In this document: piece by piece, positions 17,939 to 25,062 of the stretch
Layout of the letters: the number at the start of each line of letters is the position of its first letter
Position numbering within the stretch: the stretch's first letter is position 1
NCBI GenBank assembly: GCA_025057455.1
Contig: JANWWY010000005.1
Span: forward strand, 1 to 64,000
DNA: 64,000 nt
Direction of reading: 5' to 3'
Origin: Aquificaceae bacterium
GTDB taxonomy: Bacteria > Aquificota > Aquificia > Aquificales > Aquificaceae
Translations under genes and position numbers: made by a program
Notes under the pieces: model-generated
What the model was told of the DNA's origin: nothing
Seen by the model: only the letters and a program-made list of their open reading frames with translations
Databases searched by the model: none

Positions 17939-19312
17939 CTAAGAAAGAAGTTCATCCACAAAGGCCTTTGCATCGAAGGGTTGAAGGTCTTCTAGGCCTT
18001 CACCCACACCAATAAGTTTTACGGGTAACGAAAGCTCCCTGCAAATGGGCAATATTGCACCACCCTTGGCAGAGCCATCCAGCTTGGTAAGTACTATCCC
18101 TGTTACCTCTACCGCTTCTTTGAAGACCTTTGCCTGCTGTATTGAATTCTGTCCTATGGTGGCATCCAACACCAACAAGGTTTCCGTGGGCTCCTGAGGT
18201 AAAAACCTCTTTATCACATCCCTTATCTTTCTTAGCTCCCTTATGAGGGGCTCCTTTGTATGCAACCTACCTGCGGTGTCTATCATAATAACATGATATG
18301 CCTCTTCCGTCCCTTTGCGCATTGCCTCATAGACTACGGAGGCTGGGTCTGCACCCTCGTGCTTTTTTACTATGTCTGCGCCGCTCCTTTGTGCCCACAC
18401 ATCAAGCTGTTCAATAGCTGCAGACCTAAAAGTGTCCCCAGCCACAAGAAGCACCCTCTTGCCTTCCCTTACAAACCTATAAGCCAGCTTACCTATGGTG
18501 GTGGTCTTCCCAGAGCCATTTACGCCCAGAAAAAGATACACAGTTTGACCATCGTGAGGCTCCTTTAGCGTAGCCTCACACCGAGATATTTGGTCTAATA
18601 TTAATTTTTTGAAAAACTCCGTAAGTTGGTCGGAGGTTTTGAGGTTTTTTCTTATTGCTTCTTTTCTTAGCTCTTCTACTATGTAAAGGGCAGTTTTGCT
18701 ACCCACATCCGCCCTTATGAGCTTTTCCTCAAGCTCTTCAAAAAGCTCCTCGTCTATTTTTCTTCCTGCGAAGATAATTCCAAACTCTACCGCTTCTTTG
18801 GTCTTTTTTAGACCCTTGCGAAGCCTCTCTAATAGGCTCTCCCTTTGCACAAGACCGAGCTCTTCCTTTATCTTTCTTATTGGCTCTTCTACCTCTTGCC
18901 TTCTTATGGCTGGCACCAGCTTTAGAGCTCTTTCTAACAGCTCCATTGCCTCTTGGTGTCTTTTTGCTTGCCACAGGAGCAGACCAGCTTTTTTTAGGCT
19001 TTCCCAATCTCCCAGCTTTGCGTATTCCTGCGCGGACTTTTGGAGTTCGCCTACCCTTTCGTATATGAGGGCTTTTTCTTTTGCACTTGCCAGATTGGGG
19101 TCGTAGTGCTCTATAAGCTGGTAAGCGTAGTAATACTTGCCCTCTTCCATGTAGAGCCTGAAAAGAAGACCCCTTAGCTCTTCATTGTCTTTGAACCTCT
19201 CTAAAATTTCTATAGCCTTTTCTCTTTTACCTTTTTCTATAAGGCTCAGAATAGCACTTTTGTCTCCTTTCTCCGCTCGCTTTTCTTCCTCAGACTTTTT
19301 CCAGAAGAGCAT
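17939..19312 (-). CDS. ftsY: Signal recognition particle receptor FtsY with a TPR-like N-terminal domain
   Basis: FtsY docks SRP-ribosome complexes at the membrane. The NG domain occupies about residues 165-457: four-helix N part (GLKKTKEAVEFG), P-loop GVNGSGKTTTIGKL, AGDTFRSAAIEQL, DTAGRLHT and TKLDGSAKGG. The first 150 residues are not the usual acidic A domain. They are a chain of short helical pairs (KAIEILERFKDNEELRGL, YAYQLIEHYDPNLASAKEK, HQEAMELLERALKLVP) typical of TPR repeats. A TAGAAT -10 lies 9 nt before the ATG with no ribosome binding site, a nearly leaderless promoter driving ftsY-lon-rpsU. Confidence 0.95.
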   Translation of the reverse strand: MLFWKKSEEEKRAEKGDKSAILSLIEKGKREKAIEILERFKDNEELRGLLFRLYMEEGKYYYAYQLIEHYDPNLASAKEKALIYERVGELQKSAQEYAKLGDWESLKKAGLLLWQAKRHQEAMELLERALKLVPAIRRQEVEEPIRKIKEELGLVQRESLLERLRKGLKKTKEAVEFGIIFAGRKIDEELFEELEEKLIRADVGSKTALYIVEELRKEAIRKNLKTSDQLTEFFKKLILDQISRCEATLKEPHDGQTVYLFLGVNGSGKTTTIGKLAYRFVREGKRVLLVAGDTFRSAAIEQLDVWAQRSGADIVKKHEGADPASVVYEAMRKGTEEAYHVIMIDTAGRLHTKEPLIRELRKIRDVIKRFLPQEPTETLLVLDATIGQNSIQQAKVFKEAVEVTGIVLTKLDGSAKGGAILPICRELSLPVKLIGVGEGLEDLQPFDAKAFVDELLS

Positions 19313-19362
19313 ACGTTAAATATTCTATCAAATGATAAATTTGCTTCTACAACTATAAAGCA

Positions 19363-20142
19363 TCATAAAGCTTCTGATAGAGCTTCGCCTATATCCCTTA
19401 CGCTCCTTGCCAGCTCTTCAAGCTTACCCTCTCCAGCAAGTTTAACAAAGTGACTGCCCACTACCACACCATCCGCAAACTTGCATATTTCCCGTGCCTG
19501 CTCTGGTTTTGATATACCAAAGCCAACAACCACAGGTTTTTCGCACAAAGACCTGTAAAGCTTTATCCTTCCCTTGAGGCTTTGAAGAGGTATACTTTCC
19601 CTTGCACCCGTAGTGCCAGTAAGCGACACAAAGTAAACCATATGGTCAGAAACGTCGCACACAAGCCTAAGTCTCTTTTCTGTACTGGTGGGAGAGGCTA
19701 AAAACACCAGGGAAAGCCCAAAAGTTGAGCAGGCATCCTTTAGCTCCTTGCCCTCTTCGGGGGGAAGGTCTGGAACTATAAAACCATCAATCCCCGAATC
19801 CTTTGCCCTTTTGCAGAACTTTTCCAAGCCTATCTTGAATATGGGGTTGTAGTAGGTCATAAGGAGAAAGGGGGTATCTGGAAACTCTTCTCTTAGGGTA
19901 GACGATAGATTGAATACATGGTAAGACTTTATGCGGTTTTTAAGTGCGGTCTCGTGGGCTATCTGAATGGTGGGACCATCGGCCACTGGGTCAGAAAAGG
20001 GAAAGCCTATCTCCAGTATGTGTGTGCCTTCCTTGAGAAGCACTCTAAAAGCTTTCAAAGAGGTTTCGTAGTCTGGATAGCCAACCATCATGTAAGAAAT
20101 AAGAGCCCTTTCGTTTTCATTCCAGAATCTCTTAAGTCTCAT
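19363..20142 (-). CDS. trpA: Tryptophan synthase alpha subunit
   Basis: TrpA cleaves indole-3-glycerol phosphate and passes indole to TrpB. The TIM barrel shows SYMMVGYPDYE, LEIGFPFSDPVADGPTIQ (catalytic Glu and the FSDPxADGP signature), GFIVPDLPPEEG, TGTTGARE and the phosphate-binding GFGISKPEQ. I start at the ATG at 20142 (259 aa), which has GAGGTGG 4 nt upstream; a TTG 12 nt earlier is possible. It overlaps the OsmC gene by 11 nt and is last in the efp-accB-osmC-trpA run. No trpB is nearby, so trp genes are scattered in this genome. Confidence 0.96.
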   Translation of the reverse strand: MRLKRFWNENERALISYMMVGYPDYETSLKAFRVLLKEGTHILEIGFPFSDPVADGPTIQIAHETALKNRIKSYHVFNLSSTLREEFPDTPFLLMTYYNPIFKIGLEKFCKRAKDSGIDGFIVPDLPPEEGKELKDACSTFGLSLVFLASPTSTEKRLRLVCDVSDHMVYFVSLTGTTGARESIPLQSLKGRIKLYRSLCEKPVVVGFGISKPEQAREICKFADGVVVGSHFVKLAGEGKLEELARSVRDIGEALSEAL

Positions 20143-20536
20143 TGACCACCTCAAAGGTATACTCTATGTTTGCTGAATTCTTTAGCATGGCGTAGACGCT
20201 ACAGTATTTTTCCAGAGAGAGCCTTATAGCTTCTTCCACTGCCTTTTCTTTTATATCCTTTCCAAAAACTTTGTACTTTACCACTATTCTTTCGTAAACC
20301 CTTGGATGTTCATCCCTCCTGTAGCCAACCACCTGTATCTGTATATCCCTTACCTCCTGCCTCTTCTTTCTTAGTATGTTGGATACATCCACACCGCCAC
20401 AGCCTGCAAGAGCAACAAGAATAAGTTCCATAGGTTTATAACCATGCTCCCCCACAAGCAGTTCACCGTAAGATGTTTGTGCTATATATGTGTGTTCCTC
20501 TTCAGAAAGGCTTAGGGTAACTTTTTTCTCTTCCAT
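20132..20536 (-). CDS. OsmC-family peroxiredoxin-like protein
   Basis: The 134-aa product, from the ATG at 20536, has the OsmC/Ohr fold. The two redox cysteines are visible in ALAGCGGVDVSNIL and LEKYCSVYAML, together with the GYKPMELILVAL helix. Family members detoxify organic hydroperoxides; whether this acts as Ohr or as a YhfA-like OsmC of unknown substrate is open. The frame extends upstream to 20674, but that part lies inside accB. It starts 2 nt after accB and overlaps trpA. Confidence 0.88.
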   Translation of the reverse strand: MEEKKVTLSLSEEEHTYIAQTSYGELLVGEHGYKPMELILVALAGCGGVDVSNILRKKRQEVRDIQIQVVGYRRDEHPRVYERIVVKYKVFGKDIKEKAVEEAIRLSLEKYCSVYAMLKNSANIEYTFEVVNET

Positions 20537-20538
20537 GT

Positions 20539-20979
20539 TTACGCTTTTGTATCTATGAGAAATAGGGGTTGCCCGTATTCTACCGTTTCTCCGTTCTCTG
20601 CCAAAATCTTTACTATCTTGCCTCTCACATCGCTCTCTATTTCGTTCATAACCTTCAAAGCCTCTACTATGCAAAGAACCTGACCAGGAGAGACAATATC
20701 ACCAACCTCTACGAAAGGTGGTGCACCGGGCGAAGGAGACCTGTAGAAAGTTCCCACAAGCGGGCTTTTAATAACATGGAGGTTTTCCTGAGGAATTTCT
20801 TCGGAGGTTGGCATAACTTCTTGATAACGCAATTCTTTCTGTATGGGTTCCATCTTTTGCACTATTTCCTTATGATGTGTTTCTATGAGAAGTTTAAAAC
20901 CTTCGGTTTCCAGGCTTAGATGCCTTATATCGCTACCTTTTATAAGGTTTATTATCTCCTTTATAAAATCCTTGTCCAT
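20539..20979 (-). CDS. accB: Biotin carboxyl carrier protein of acetyl-CoA carboxylase
   Basis: BCCP (146 aa) carries the biotin that shuttles CO2 in the first step of fatty acid synthesis. The N-terminal helix ([19 protein letters not shown]) is followed by a proline-rich linker and the biotinyl domain [20 protein letters not shown]. The biotinylated Lys109 sits in EALKVMNEI, where the usual AMKM reads ALKV. Its ATG overlaps the efp stop by 1 nt. accC is not adjacent; efp-accB linkage is common in bacteria. Confidence 0.95.
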   Translation of the reverse strand: MDKDFIKEIINLIKGSDIRHLSLETEGFKLLIETHHKEIVQKMEPIQKELRYQEVMPTSEEIPQENLHVIKSPLVGTFYRSPSPGAPPFVEVGDIVSPGQVLCIVEALKVMNEIESDVRGKIVKILAENGETVEYGQPLFLIDTKA

Positions 20980-21554
20980 CAGGACCTCTTTACCACTTCA
21001 ATGTAAGCACCCGTGCGTGTATCTACCTTTACCACATCCCCCTCTTTCACAAAGAAGGGCACCTGAACCACCGCACCAGTTTCCAGTTTTGCAGGCTTTG
21101 TGCCACCTGCGGCGGTGTCTCCCTTAAAGGCTGGCTCTGTTTCTACTACCGTAAGCTCAACCTGCTTTGGAAGCTCTATGCCTATGGGCTGTCCCTTGTA
21201 GAGAAAGACTACCACAGTCATACCTTCCTTTAGAAACTTTCTTTCCTCCTTTATGTTGTCCGCGGGTACTGGCACCATCTCGTATGTGGTCTGGCTCACA
21301 AAATAGTAATAATCACCGTCGTTGTATGAGTACTCCGCAAAGACTTGTTCAAAGTCAGCCAGCTCAATAGCATCAGATGACTTGTAGGTTATCTCTATGA
21401 CGTTACCCGTTTGCATATTTTTGGCTTTCACTCTTACAAAGGCTTGACCCTTTCCTGGCTTTACATGCTCGTAGTCAATCACCCTATGAGGCACGCCATT
21501 GTGTTCAATAAACATATCCCTTTGCACGCTGTTTATGTCTATTTTCACGCCCAT
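20979..21554 (-). CDS. efp: Elongation factor P
   Basis: EF-P rescues ribosomes stalled at polyproline motifs. The 191-aa three-domain protein has the modification-loop Lys35 in [14 protein letters not shown] and the C-terminal signature of domain III (GAYIEVVKR). Whether Lys35 is modified cannot be told, since no epmA/epmB-like gene is in the window. A TAAAAT -10 (+ strand 21561-21566) ends 6 nt before the ATG with no ribosome binding site, predicting a leaderless mRNA for the efp-accB-osmC-trpA operon. Confidence 0.96.
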   Translation of the reverse strand: MGVKIDINSVQRDMFIEHNGVPHRVIDYEHVKPGKGQAFVRVKAKNMQTGNVIEITYKSSDAIELADFEQVFAEYSYNDGDYYYFVSQTTYEMVPVPADNIKEERKFLKEGMTVVVFLYKGQPIGIELPKQVELTVVETEPAFKGDTAAGGTKPAKLETGAVVQVPFFVKEGDVVKVDTRTGAYIEVVKRS

Positions 21555-21573
21555 GGTAAGATTTTAACACAAA

Positions 21574-22269
21574 TTATCTACACACAAGCTCAAGGGTTGC
21601 CCTAACCCTCAGGTTCACATCTTCCCTTTTTGGCTCTGGTGGCTCAAGGGCTCTAACCATGGCCTCCTTCTGAAGCCCTAGTAGGGCAACGTCCACCAGC
21701 TGGTAGTTTAACCTATGTAGAGTGCAGTTTTTCCCCAATCTCTTACCTATCTCTTTCCCCAGCTCTACCGCAGTATCCAAAATTTTAAGCCTTAAAGCCC
21801 TTTCTGTTTCTTTCTTCTTCCCATCAGAGACCACCCAGGAAGGTGGAGCAATTGAATACTCTATATTCTTGCCGTACTTATCCTTGAAGGAGTCTATGGT
21901 TTCTATTAACCTCTCTTGCTGTTTTGCATCCTTTAGCTCAAAGATGTAATTGAGCGTTCCTTTAAAGCCTGAACACCTTTGTCTATTTACCTCCCACCAG
22001 CAGTTTTTCTGAAGGTTGTAAGAACCACCACTGTAGCTCACAGCAAGCCCCCTTATAGCCTTATCCACATCTCCGAGCATATTTAGAACATCCGCTTCTC
22101 TTTGGAATGTTGAAGTAATACTTACCTCAAGCCTTAGGCTATCAGGCTGTAGCCTTGCAGATTCCTCTATGTCGAGCAATATGTGGGTTAGGCTCTCCTT
22201 ACCCTCTTGAGCTCTCAGGTTCAGAGGAAGGAGCATTAAAAGTATGGTAAAAAGGCTAATCCCAATCAT
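21574..22269 (-). CDS. Exported SIMPL-like (DUF541-type) protein
   Basis: A 231-aa protein with a signal peptide (about residues 1-20, cleaved after LRAQ). The repeated beta-alpha-beta arrangement of SIMPL/DUF541 proteins is suggested by ARLQPDSLRLEVSITSTF, then FKGTLNYIFELKD, and the C-terminal VNLRVRATLELVC. Cysteines at about 92, 101 and 183 and the last-but-one position may form disulfides. Function unknown; the family is periplasmic or outer membrane. Divergent from tldD, with overlapping -10 elements between them. Confidence 0.55.
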   Translation of the reverse strand: MIGISLFTILLMLLPLNLRAQEGKESLTHILLDIEESARLQPDSLRLEVSITSTFQREADVLNMLGDVDKAIRGLAVSYSGGSYNLQKNCWWEVNRQRCSGFKGTLNYIFELKDAKQQERLIETIDSFKDKYGKNIEYSIAPPSWVVSDGKKKETERALRLKILDTAVELGKEIGKRLGKNCTLHRLNYQLVDVALLGLQKEAMVRALEPPEPKREDVNLRVRATLELVCR

Positions 22270-22287
22270 TGTAAACCCTCCAGAGAT

Positions 22288-22295
22288 ATTATAAT
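22288..22295. promoter_or_regulatory. Overlapping divergent -10 elements (tldD / SIMPL-like gene)
   Basis: The 8-bp palindrome ATTATAAT contains TATAAT on both strands (plus 22290-22295, minus 22288-22293). It lies between two divergent genes whose ribosome binding sites CTGGAGG mirror each other at 22304-22310 and 22277-22283. It is a candidate bidirectional promoter; -35 elements are not convincing on either strand. Confidence 0.5.
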
Positions 22296-22317
22296 TTTCA
22301 AACCTGGAGGCACTGTA

Positions 22318-23700
22318 ATGGTAAAAGAAATGCTCAAAGAAAAAGCCGGGTTTTTACTGTCTAACTTACTCTCTCAGGGTGGTCAGTACGGAGAAATCTT
22401 TTATGAGAGAGTACGTATGTGTAGAATGCACTTAGAAGACAACAAAATAGACAAGGTGCAATGGGGCATAGATGAGGGAGTAGGTATAAGACTCATAAAG
22501 GACGGTAAAACCTATTACGGATACACCACAGAACCAACCTTTGAAAACCTCATGGAAATAGTGGAAACGCTTGCGGGGGGTCAAGGTCATGGTCCTGTAA
22601 AGGTAGGTCAAAGGCGTATAAGGGGTTGGACCAATCTTATAATAGACCCTGACGAGAAGGATATAGAATACAGAACGCAGTTCCTTTTAAGAGCCAACGA
22701 TACCGCAAGAAGCTACGGAAGCAAGATAAAGCAGGTGACCGCAGTCCTCATGGACAGGTCAAGGGACATTCTTATTATAAACAGCCTCGGCGAGACTGCG
22801 GAAGACCTACAAAAAAGGGTAGTTTTCTTCGTGGATGTGGTAGCCCAGGAGGATGGTATAATGCAAAGGGGCTACGAGTCTGCAGGTATAAAGGGTGGCT
22901 TTGAACTCTTTGAGAAGATAAGCCCAGAGGATGTGGCAAGAAAGGCAGCAGAGAGGGCTCTGCTGATGTTAAAAGCGAAGCCAGCACCAGCTGGCACTTT
23001 CACAGTGGTGCTCTCTGGTCAGGCAGGTGGAACCATGATACACGAGGCGGTAGGACACGGTCTTGAAGCGGATTTGGTTCAAAAAGGTCTCTCTGTATAC
23101 AAAGATAAAATAGGTCAGAAGGTGGCCAGCGAGCTTATAACGGTCGTGGACGATGCTACCTTTGAAAACCATAACGGGTCCTTTGTGGTGGACGATGAGG
23201 GTGTGCCAGCACAGAGAACAGTCCTTATTGAGGGGGGATACCTTGTGGGATACATGTACGATAGACTTACAGCCATAAGAGAAGGTAAAGAGTCCACGGG
23301 CAATGGCAGAAGACAAAGCTATGCACACATACCCATGGTTAGAATGACCAACACCTACATAGCATCCGGCAAGGACAACCCCGAGGACATAATCGCAGAC
23401 ACAAAAAAGGGCATTTTGGTAGTTAAGATGGGTGGCGGTGAAGTAAACACTGTAACTGGAGACTTTGTCTTTGAAGTAATGGAAGGCTACATGATAGAAA
23501 ACGGCAAGATAACATATCCAATAAGGTCTGCTACACTAATAGGAAATGGTCCAAAAGCCCTTCAGAATGTGGACGCAGTGGGTTGGGACTTGGGCTGGAG
23601 TATAGGAACCTGTGGAAAAGATGGTCAGGGTGTGCCAGTAACAGATGCACAGCCCACACTAAGAATTAGGTCCATGGTATTGGGCGGTACAGAAGTATAG
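22318..23700 (+). CDS. tldD: Metalloprotease TldD
   Basis: TldD of the TldD/TldE (PmbA) zinc protease pair, which in E. coli degrades CcdA and matures microcin. The 460-aa protein has the modified zinc site MIHEAVGHGLEADL (HExxxH) near residue 243. It also has the family stretches DVVAQEDGIMQRGYES, HNGSFVVDDEGVPAQ, then MVRMTNTYIASGKDNPEDII and GGGEVNTVTGDFVFE. No tldE/pmbA lies in the window. The ATG has CTGGAGG 8 nt upstream. The repeat-rich region 23701-25062 begins directly after its stop. Confidence 0.95.
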   Translation: MVKEMLKEKAGFLLSNLLSQGGQYGEIFYERVRMCRMHLEDNKIDKVQWGIDEGVGIRLIKDGKTYYGYTTEPTFENLMEIVETLAGGQGHGPVKVGQRRIRGWTNLIIDPDEKDIEYRTQFLLRANDTARSYGSKIKQVTAVLMDRSRDILIINSLGETAEDLQKRVVFFVDVVAQEDGIMQRGYESAGIKGGFELFEKISPEDVARKAAERALLMLKAKPAPAGTFTVVLSGQAGGTMIHEAVGHGLEADLVQKGLSVYKDKIGQKVASELITVVDDATFENHNGSFVVDDEGVPAQRTVLIEGGYLVGYMYDRLTAIREGKESTGNGRRQSYAHIPMVRMTNTYIASGKDNPEDIIADTKKGILVVKMGGGEVNTVTGDFVFEVMEGYMIENGKITYPIRSATLIGNGPKALQNVDAVGWDLGWSIGTCGKDGQGVPVTDAQPTLRIRSMVLGGTEV

Positions 23701-23736
23701 AGTAATACGCTTCCTATCTAAACCGGTGCTAACCAC

Positions 23737-23768
23737 TTGACATACATGTCTATATTGAGTTAACATGA
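23737..23768 (+). promoter_or_regulatory. Promoter candidate upstream of structured element A
   Basis: TTGACA (23737-23742) followed after 18 nt by TAACAT gives a good sigma-70 promoter, predicting a start near 23774. That coincides with the 5' arm of the inverted repeat that closes the candidate RNA at 23771-23877. Confidence 0.45.
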
Positions 23769-23770
23769 TA

Positions 23771-23877
23771 AAGCAGGCGTTTGTTAGGGGCTAACACCCC
23801 TGGTCATCTTGACAACTGAATATGGGTTGAGTTCCTAAAAGGAAAGGGGGCTTTGTGTTGTGCTTGCCCTGCTTTTT
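23771..23877 (+). ncRNA. Candidate structured small RNA / leader element A
   Basis: An AAGCAGG arm (23771-23777) pairs with CCTGCTT (23868-23874), which runs into TTT, closing a domain of about 105 nt. Inside are hairpins AGGGG/CCCCT (23786-23801), TTCCT-AAA-AGGAA (23831-23843) and GGGGC/GCCC (about 23846-23870). Between the first two lies TCTTGACAACTGAATA, which recurs at 24595-24610 in a second copy, also directly after a hairpin whose stem has a different sequence. With a promoter in front this could be a small RNA gene or an upstream part of a CRISPR leader. No known RNA family was recognised. Confidence 0.35.
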
Positions 23878-23919
23878 AAGGCTTTGAGTAGTTAGTTTTT
23901 CTGTTTTAACCTCTTTATA

Positions 23920-23949
23920 AAGTCTGTCAGACTTGGTTTTTATTTTTTT
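23920..23949 (+). terminator. Rho-independent terminator candidate
   Basis: The hairpin AAGTC-TGTCA-GACTT (the arms can extend to AAGTCTG/CAGACTT) at 23920-23934 is followed by GG and a tract of 12 T in 13 bases. It would terminate plus-strand transcripts coming from tldD or from element A. Confidence 0.55.
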
Positions 23950-23951
23950 GT

Positions 23952-23995
23952 GCATACAGGCATACAGGCATAAAAGCATACAGATGTCTGTATGC
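23952..23995. repeat. Tandem 8-mers GCATACAG with a terminal inverted copy
   Basis: GCATACAG occurs at 23952, 23960 and 23976 in exact 8-bp register, with a variant GCATAAAA at 23968. An inverted copy CTGTATGC at 23988-23995 follows after ATGT. The last direct copy and the inverted copy form a perfect 8-bp hairpin. The pattern resembles iteron or operator arrays; no protein partner is identifiable. Confidence 0.6.
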
Positions 23996-24106
23996 GGTAT
24001 AGCTCAAAGCCTTGCGTATCAATCTTTTAAACTTTACAACAACACACTCAACTTTGCATCACCGACATTTTCGGGAAAATAACCTTCGTTTGAGAGGGGT
24101 ACCCCC

Positions 24107-24135
24107 TTGACAAAAGCATTGTTATTTCTTATTAT
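24107..24135 (+). promoter_or_regulatory. Strong sigma-70 promoter in front of the CRISPR repeats
   Basis: A consensus TTGACA at 24107-24112, a 17-nt spacer and TATTAT at 24130-24135 predict a start near 24142, 14 nt before the first CRISPR repeat. Upstream lies TTTGAGAGGGGT joined to the palindrome GGGGTACCCC (24096-24105). This is the placement expected of a CRISPR leader promoter. Confidence 0.65.
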
Positions 24136-24155
24136 TCTTTATGTGCTAAGGTAAG

Positions 24156-24250
24156 GTTGCTAATCTACCGTGTGGAGTTGAAATACCTGTGGCAAGCACG
24201 GGTTTGCGGCGATTCATAGGAGTTGCTAATCTACCGTGTGGAGTTGAAAT
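24156..24250 (+). CRISPR. Mini CRISPR array: two repeats, one spacer
   Basis: Two identical 29-nt units (GTTGCTAATC...GAGTTGAAAT) at 24156-24184 and 24222-24250 flank a 37-nt spacer. The 29-nt length, the GTT start and the GTTGAAAT end are those of the CRISPR repeat class found in Aquificales and other thermophiles with type I/III systems. A consensus promoter lies 21 nt upstream. There are no cas genes in the window, so the array must use Cas proteins encoded elsewhere or be a relict. Two perfect copies with one spacer is the minimum for a CRISPR call. Confidence 0.7.
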
Positions 24251-24285
24251 GCAAGTATTTCAGAAGTTGTTTATATTTTTTCCGT

Positions 24286-24510
24286 ATGAACCTCACAGAA
24301 GTTATAACCGTAATCTCAGCTCTGACTGTAGTCATAGGTATTGCGGTAAGCTTGTTAAACAAAAGGATTGAGTACACCAATAGGAAAATTGACGACACAA
24401 ACAAAGGGATTGACGAGCTAAGGCAGGATATGGACAAGAGGTTTGACAAGATAGAGCGAAATATAAGAGAAATCCGTCAGCTTTTGTATAAAGTTCTTGG
24501 AAGTTCCTAA
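24286..24510 (+). CDS. Small membrane-anchored coiled-coil protein
   Basis: Unrecognised, 74 aa. One transmembrane helix (TEVITVISALTVVIGIAVSLL, about residues 4-24) is followed by a coiled coil with regular hydrophobic heptads (IDELRQDMDKRFDKIERNI, then REIRQLLYKVL). I start at the ATG at 24286; the open frame upstream would translate through a CRISPR repeat. TATATT at 24272-24277 ends 8 nt before the ATG and there is no ribosome binding site, so it could be nearly leaderless or read from the CRISPR promoter. It begins 36 nt after the last repeat. Confidence 0.6.
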   Translation: MNLTEVITVISALTVVIGIAVSLLNKRIEYTNRKIDDTNKGIDELRQDMDKRFDKIERNIREIRQLLYKVLGSS

Positions 24511-24572
24511 CAAAGAAGACAAATAAACCTTTCCAGCATATGTGCCAGATGTGTTATACTATATACAAACAG

Positions 24573-24689
24573 AGGAGCCAAGAGCTCCTTGTTATCTTGA
24601 CAACTGAATAGGGTGAGGCTTGCTTCTGTGTGGAGGCAAAAAATGCATTACCTCCACTTCGAGAAAATTTGCATGCATTTGAGAGGGGT
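24573..24689. repeat. Degenerate second copy of the leader-like cassette (element B)
   Basis: Same order as in element A: hairpin AGGAGC-CAAGA-GCTCCT (24573-24589), ATCTTGACAACTGAATA (24594-24610), then TTTGAGAGGGGT (24678-24689). The blocks of element A lie at 23786-23801, 23806-23822 and 24089-24100. The tract between them is different and about 200 nt shorter, with its own hairpin GTGGAGG/CCTCCAC (24629-24656). A TATACT -10 candidate sits at 24555-24560. I read this as a diverged duplicate of the CRISPR-leader region. Confidence 0.5.
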
Positions 24690-24744
24690 GGGGGTATGCT
24701 AAAAACCAGACCTGACAAGGCTTTCAAAAAGGTAGCCTTAACGG

Positions 24745-24773
24745 GTTTTAATCCCACTGTGTGGGGTTGTGAC
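24745..24773 (+). repeat. Possible decayed CRISPR repeat downstream of element B
   Basis: The stretch begins GTTTTAATC and contains GTGTGG and GTTG in the same order as the perfect repeats at 24156 and 24222, but needs small gaps and has about nine differences. It lies 55 nt after TTTGAGAGGGGT, compared with 55 nt (24101-24155) for the intact copy, so position supports a common origin. A weak CTGACA at 24712 is where the -35 would be; no good -10 remains. Confidence 0.35.
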
Positions 24774-25062
24774 CATGTTGAAAGCGGGGGTAATCCGCCT
24801 ACGGAAAGTTCAAGAAAGTTTCTAAAAATTCTCAGAAAAAAACCTACAAAAACTCAGGCAACTCACAGAACTACCATACGCATATCTAAAAAACTCTCTC
24901 GGACTATCCATATTACAGAGTTCTCTTAACTATATGCAATACCAACTAATGTATTTAACCTCTATTAAATTGTGAGCAAGATATCTATACTCTCTGATGT
25001 CGCTTACTCCTAACTCTTACTTATGTTTTCCAAAGTGTTATTGAACAAGGTGAAAAAGTGAT
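24774..25062. other. AT-rich stretch without a recognisable gene
   Basis: After a small GCGG/CCGC hairpin near 24784-24798 the sequence is AT-rich and carries no ORF with a ribosome binding site or recognisable protein. It forms the 3' flank of selD (minus strand). A frame open from 24630 to 24929 runs through the repeat element and is not credible as a gene. Confidence 0.5.

Noticed and set aside
22277-22310. Inverted repeat CCTCCAG/CTGGAGG between tldD and the SIMPL-like gene
   Set aside because: Both arms are the ribosome binding sites of the two divergent genes, which explains the symmetry without an operator.
23791-23979. 62-aa open frame on the minus strand
   Set aside because: It overlaps the structured element, the terminator hairpin and the octamer repeats, and has no ribosome binding site or recognisable domain.
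24630-24929. 99-aa open frame on the plus strand
   Set aside because: It runs through the duplicated leader-like block and the decayed repeat, has no ribosome binding site and no protein-like composition; its tail is plain AT-rich lysine/threonine codons.
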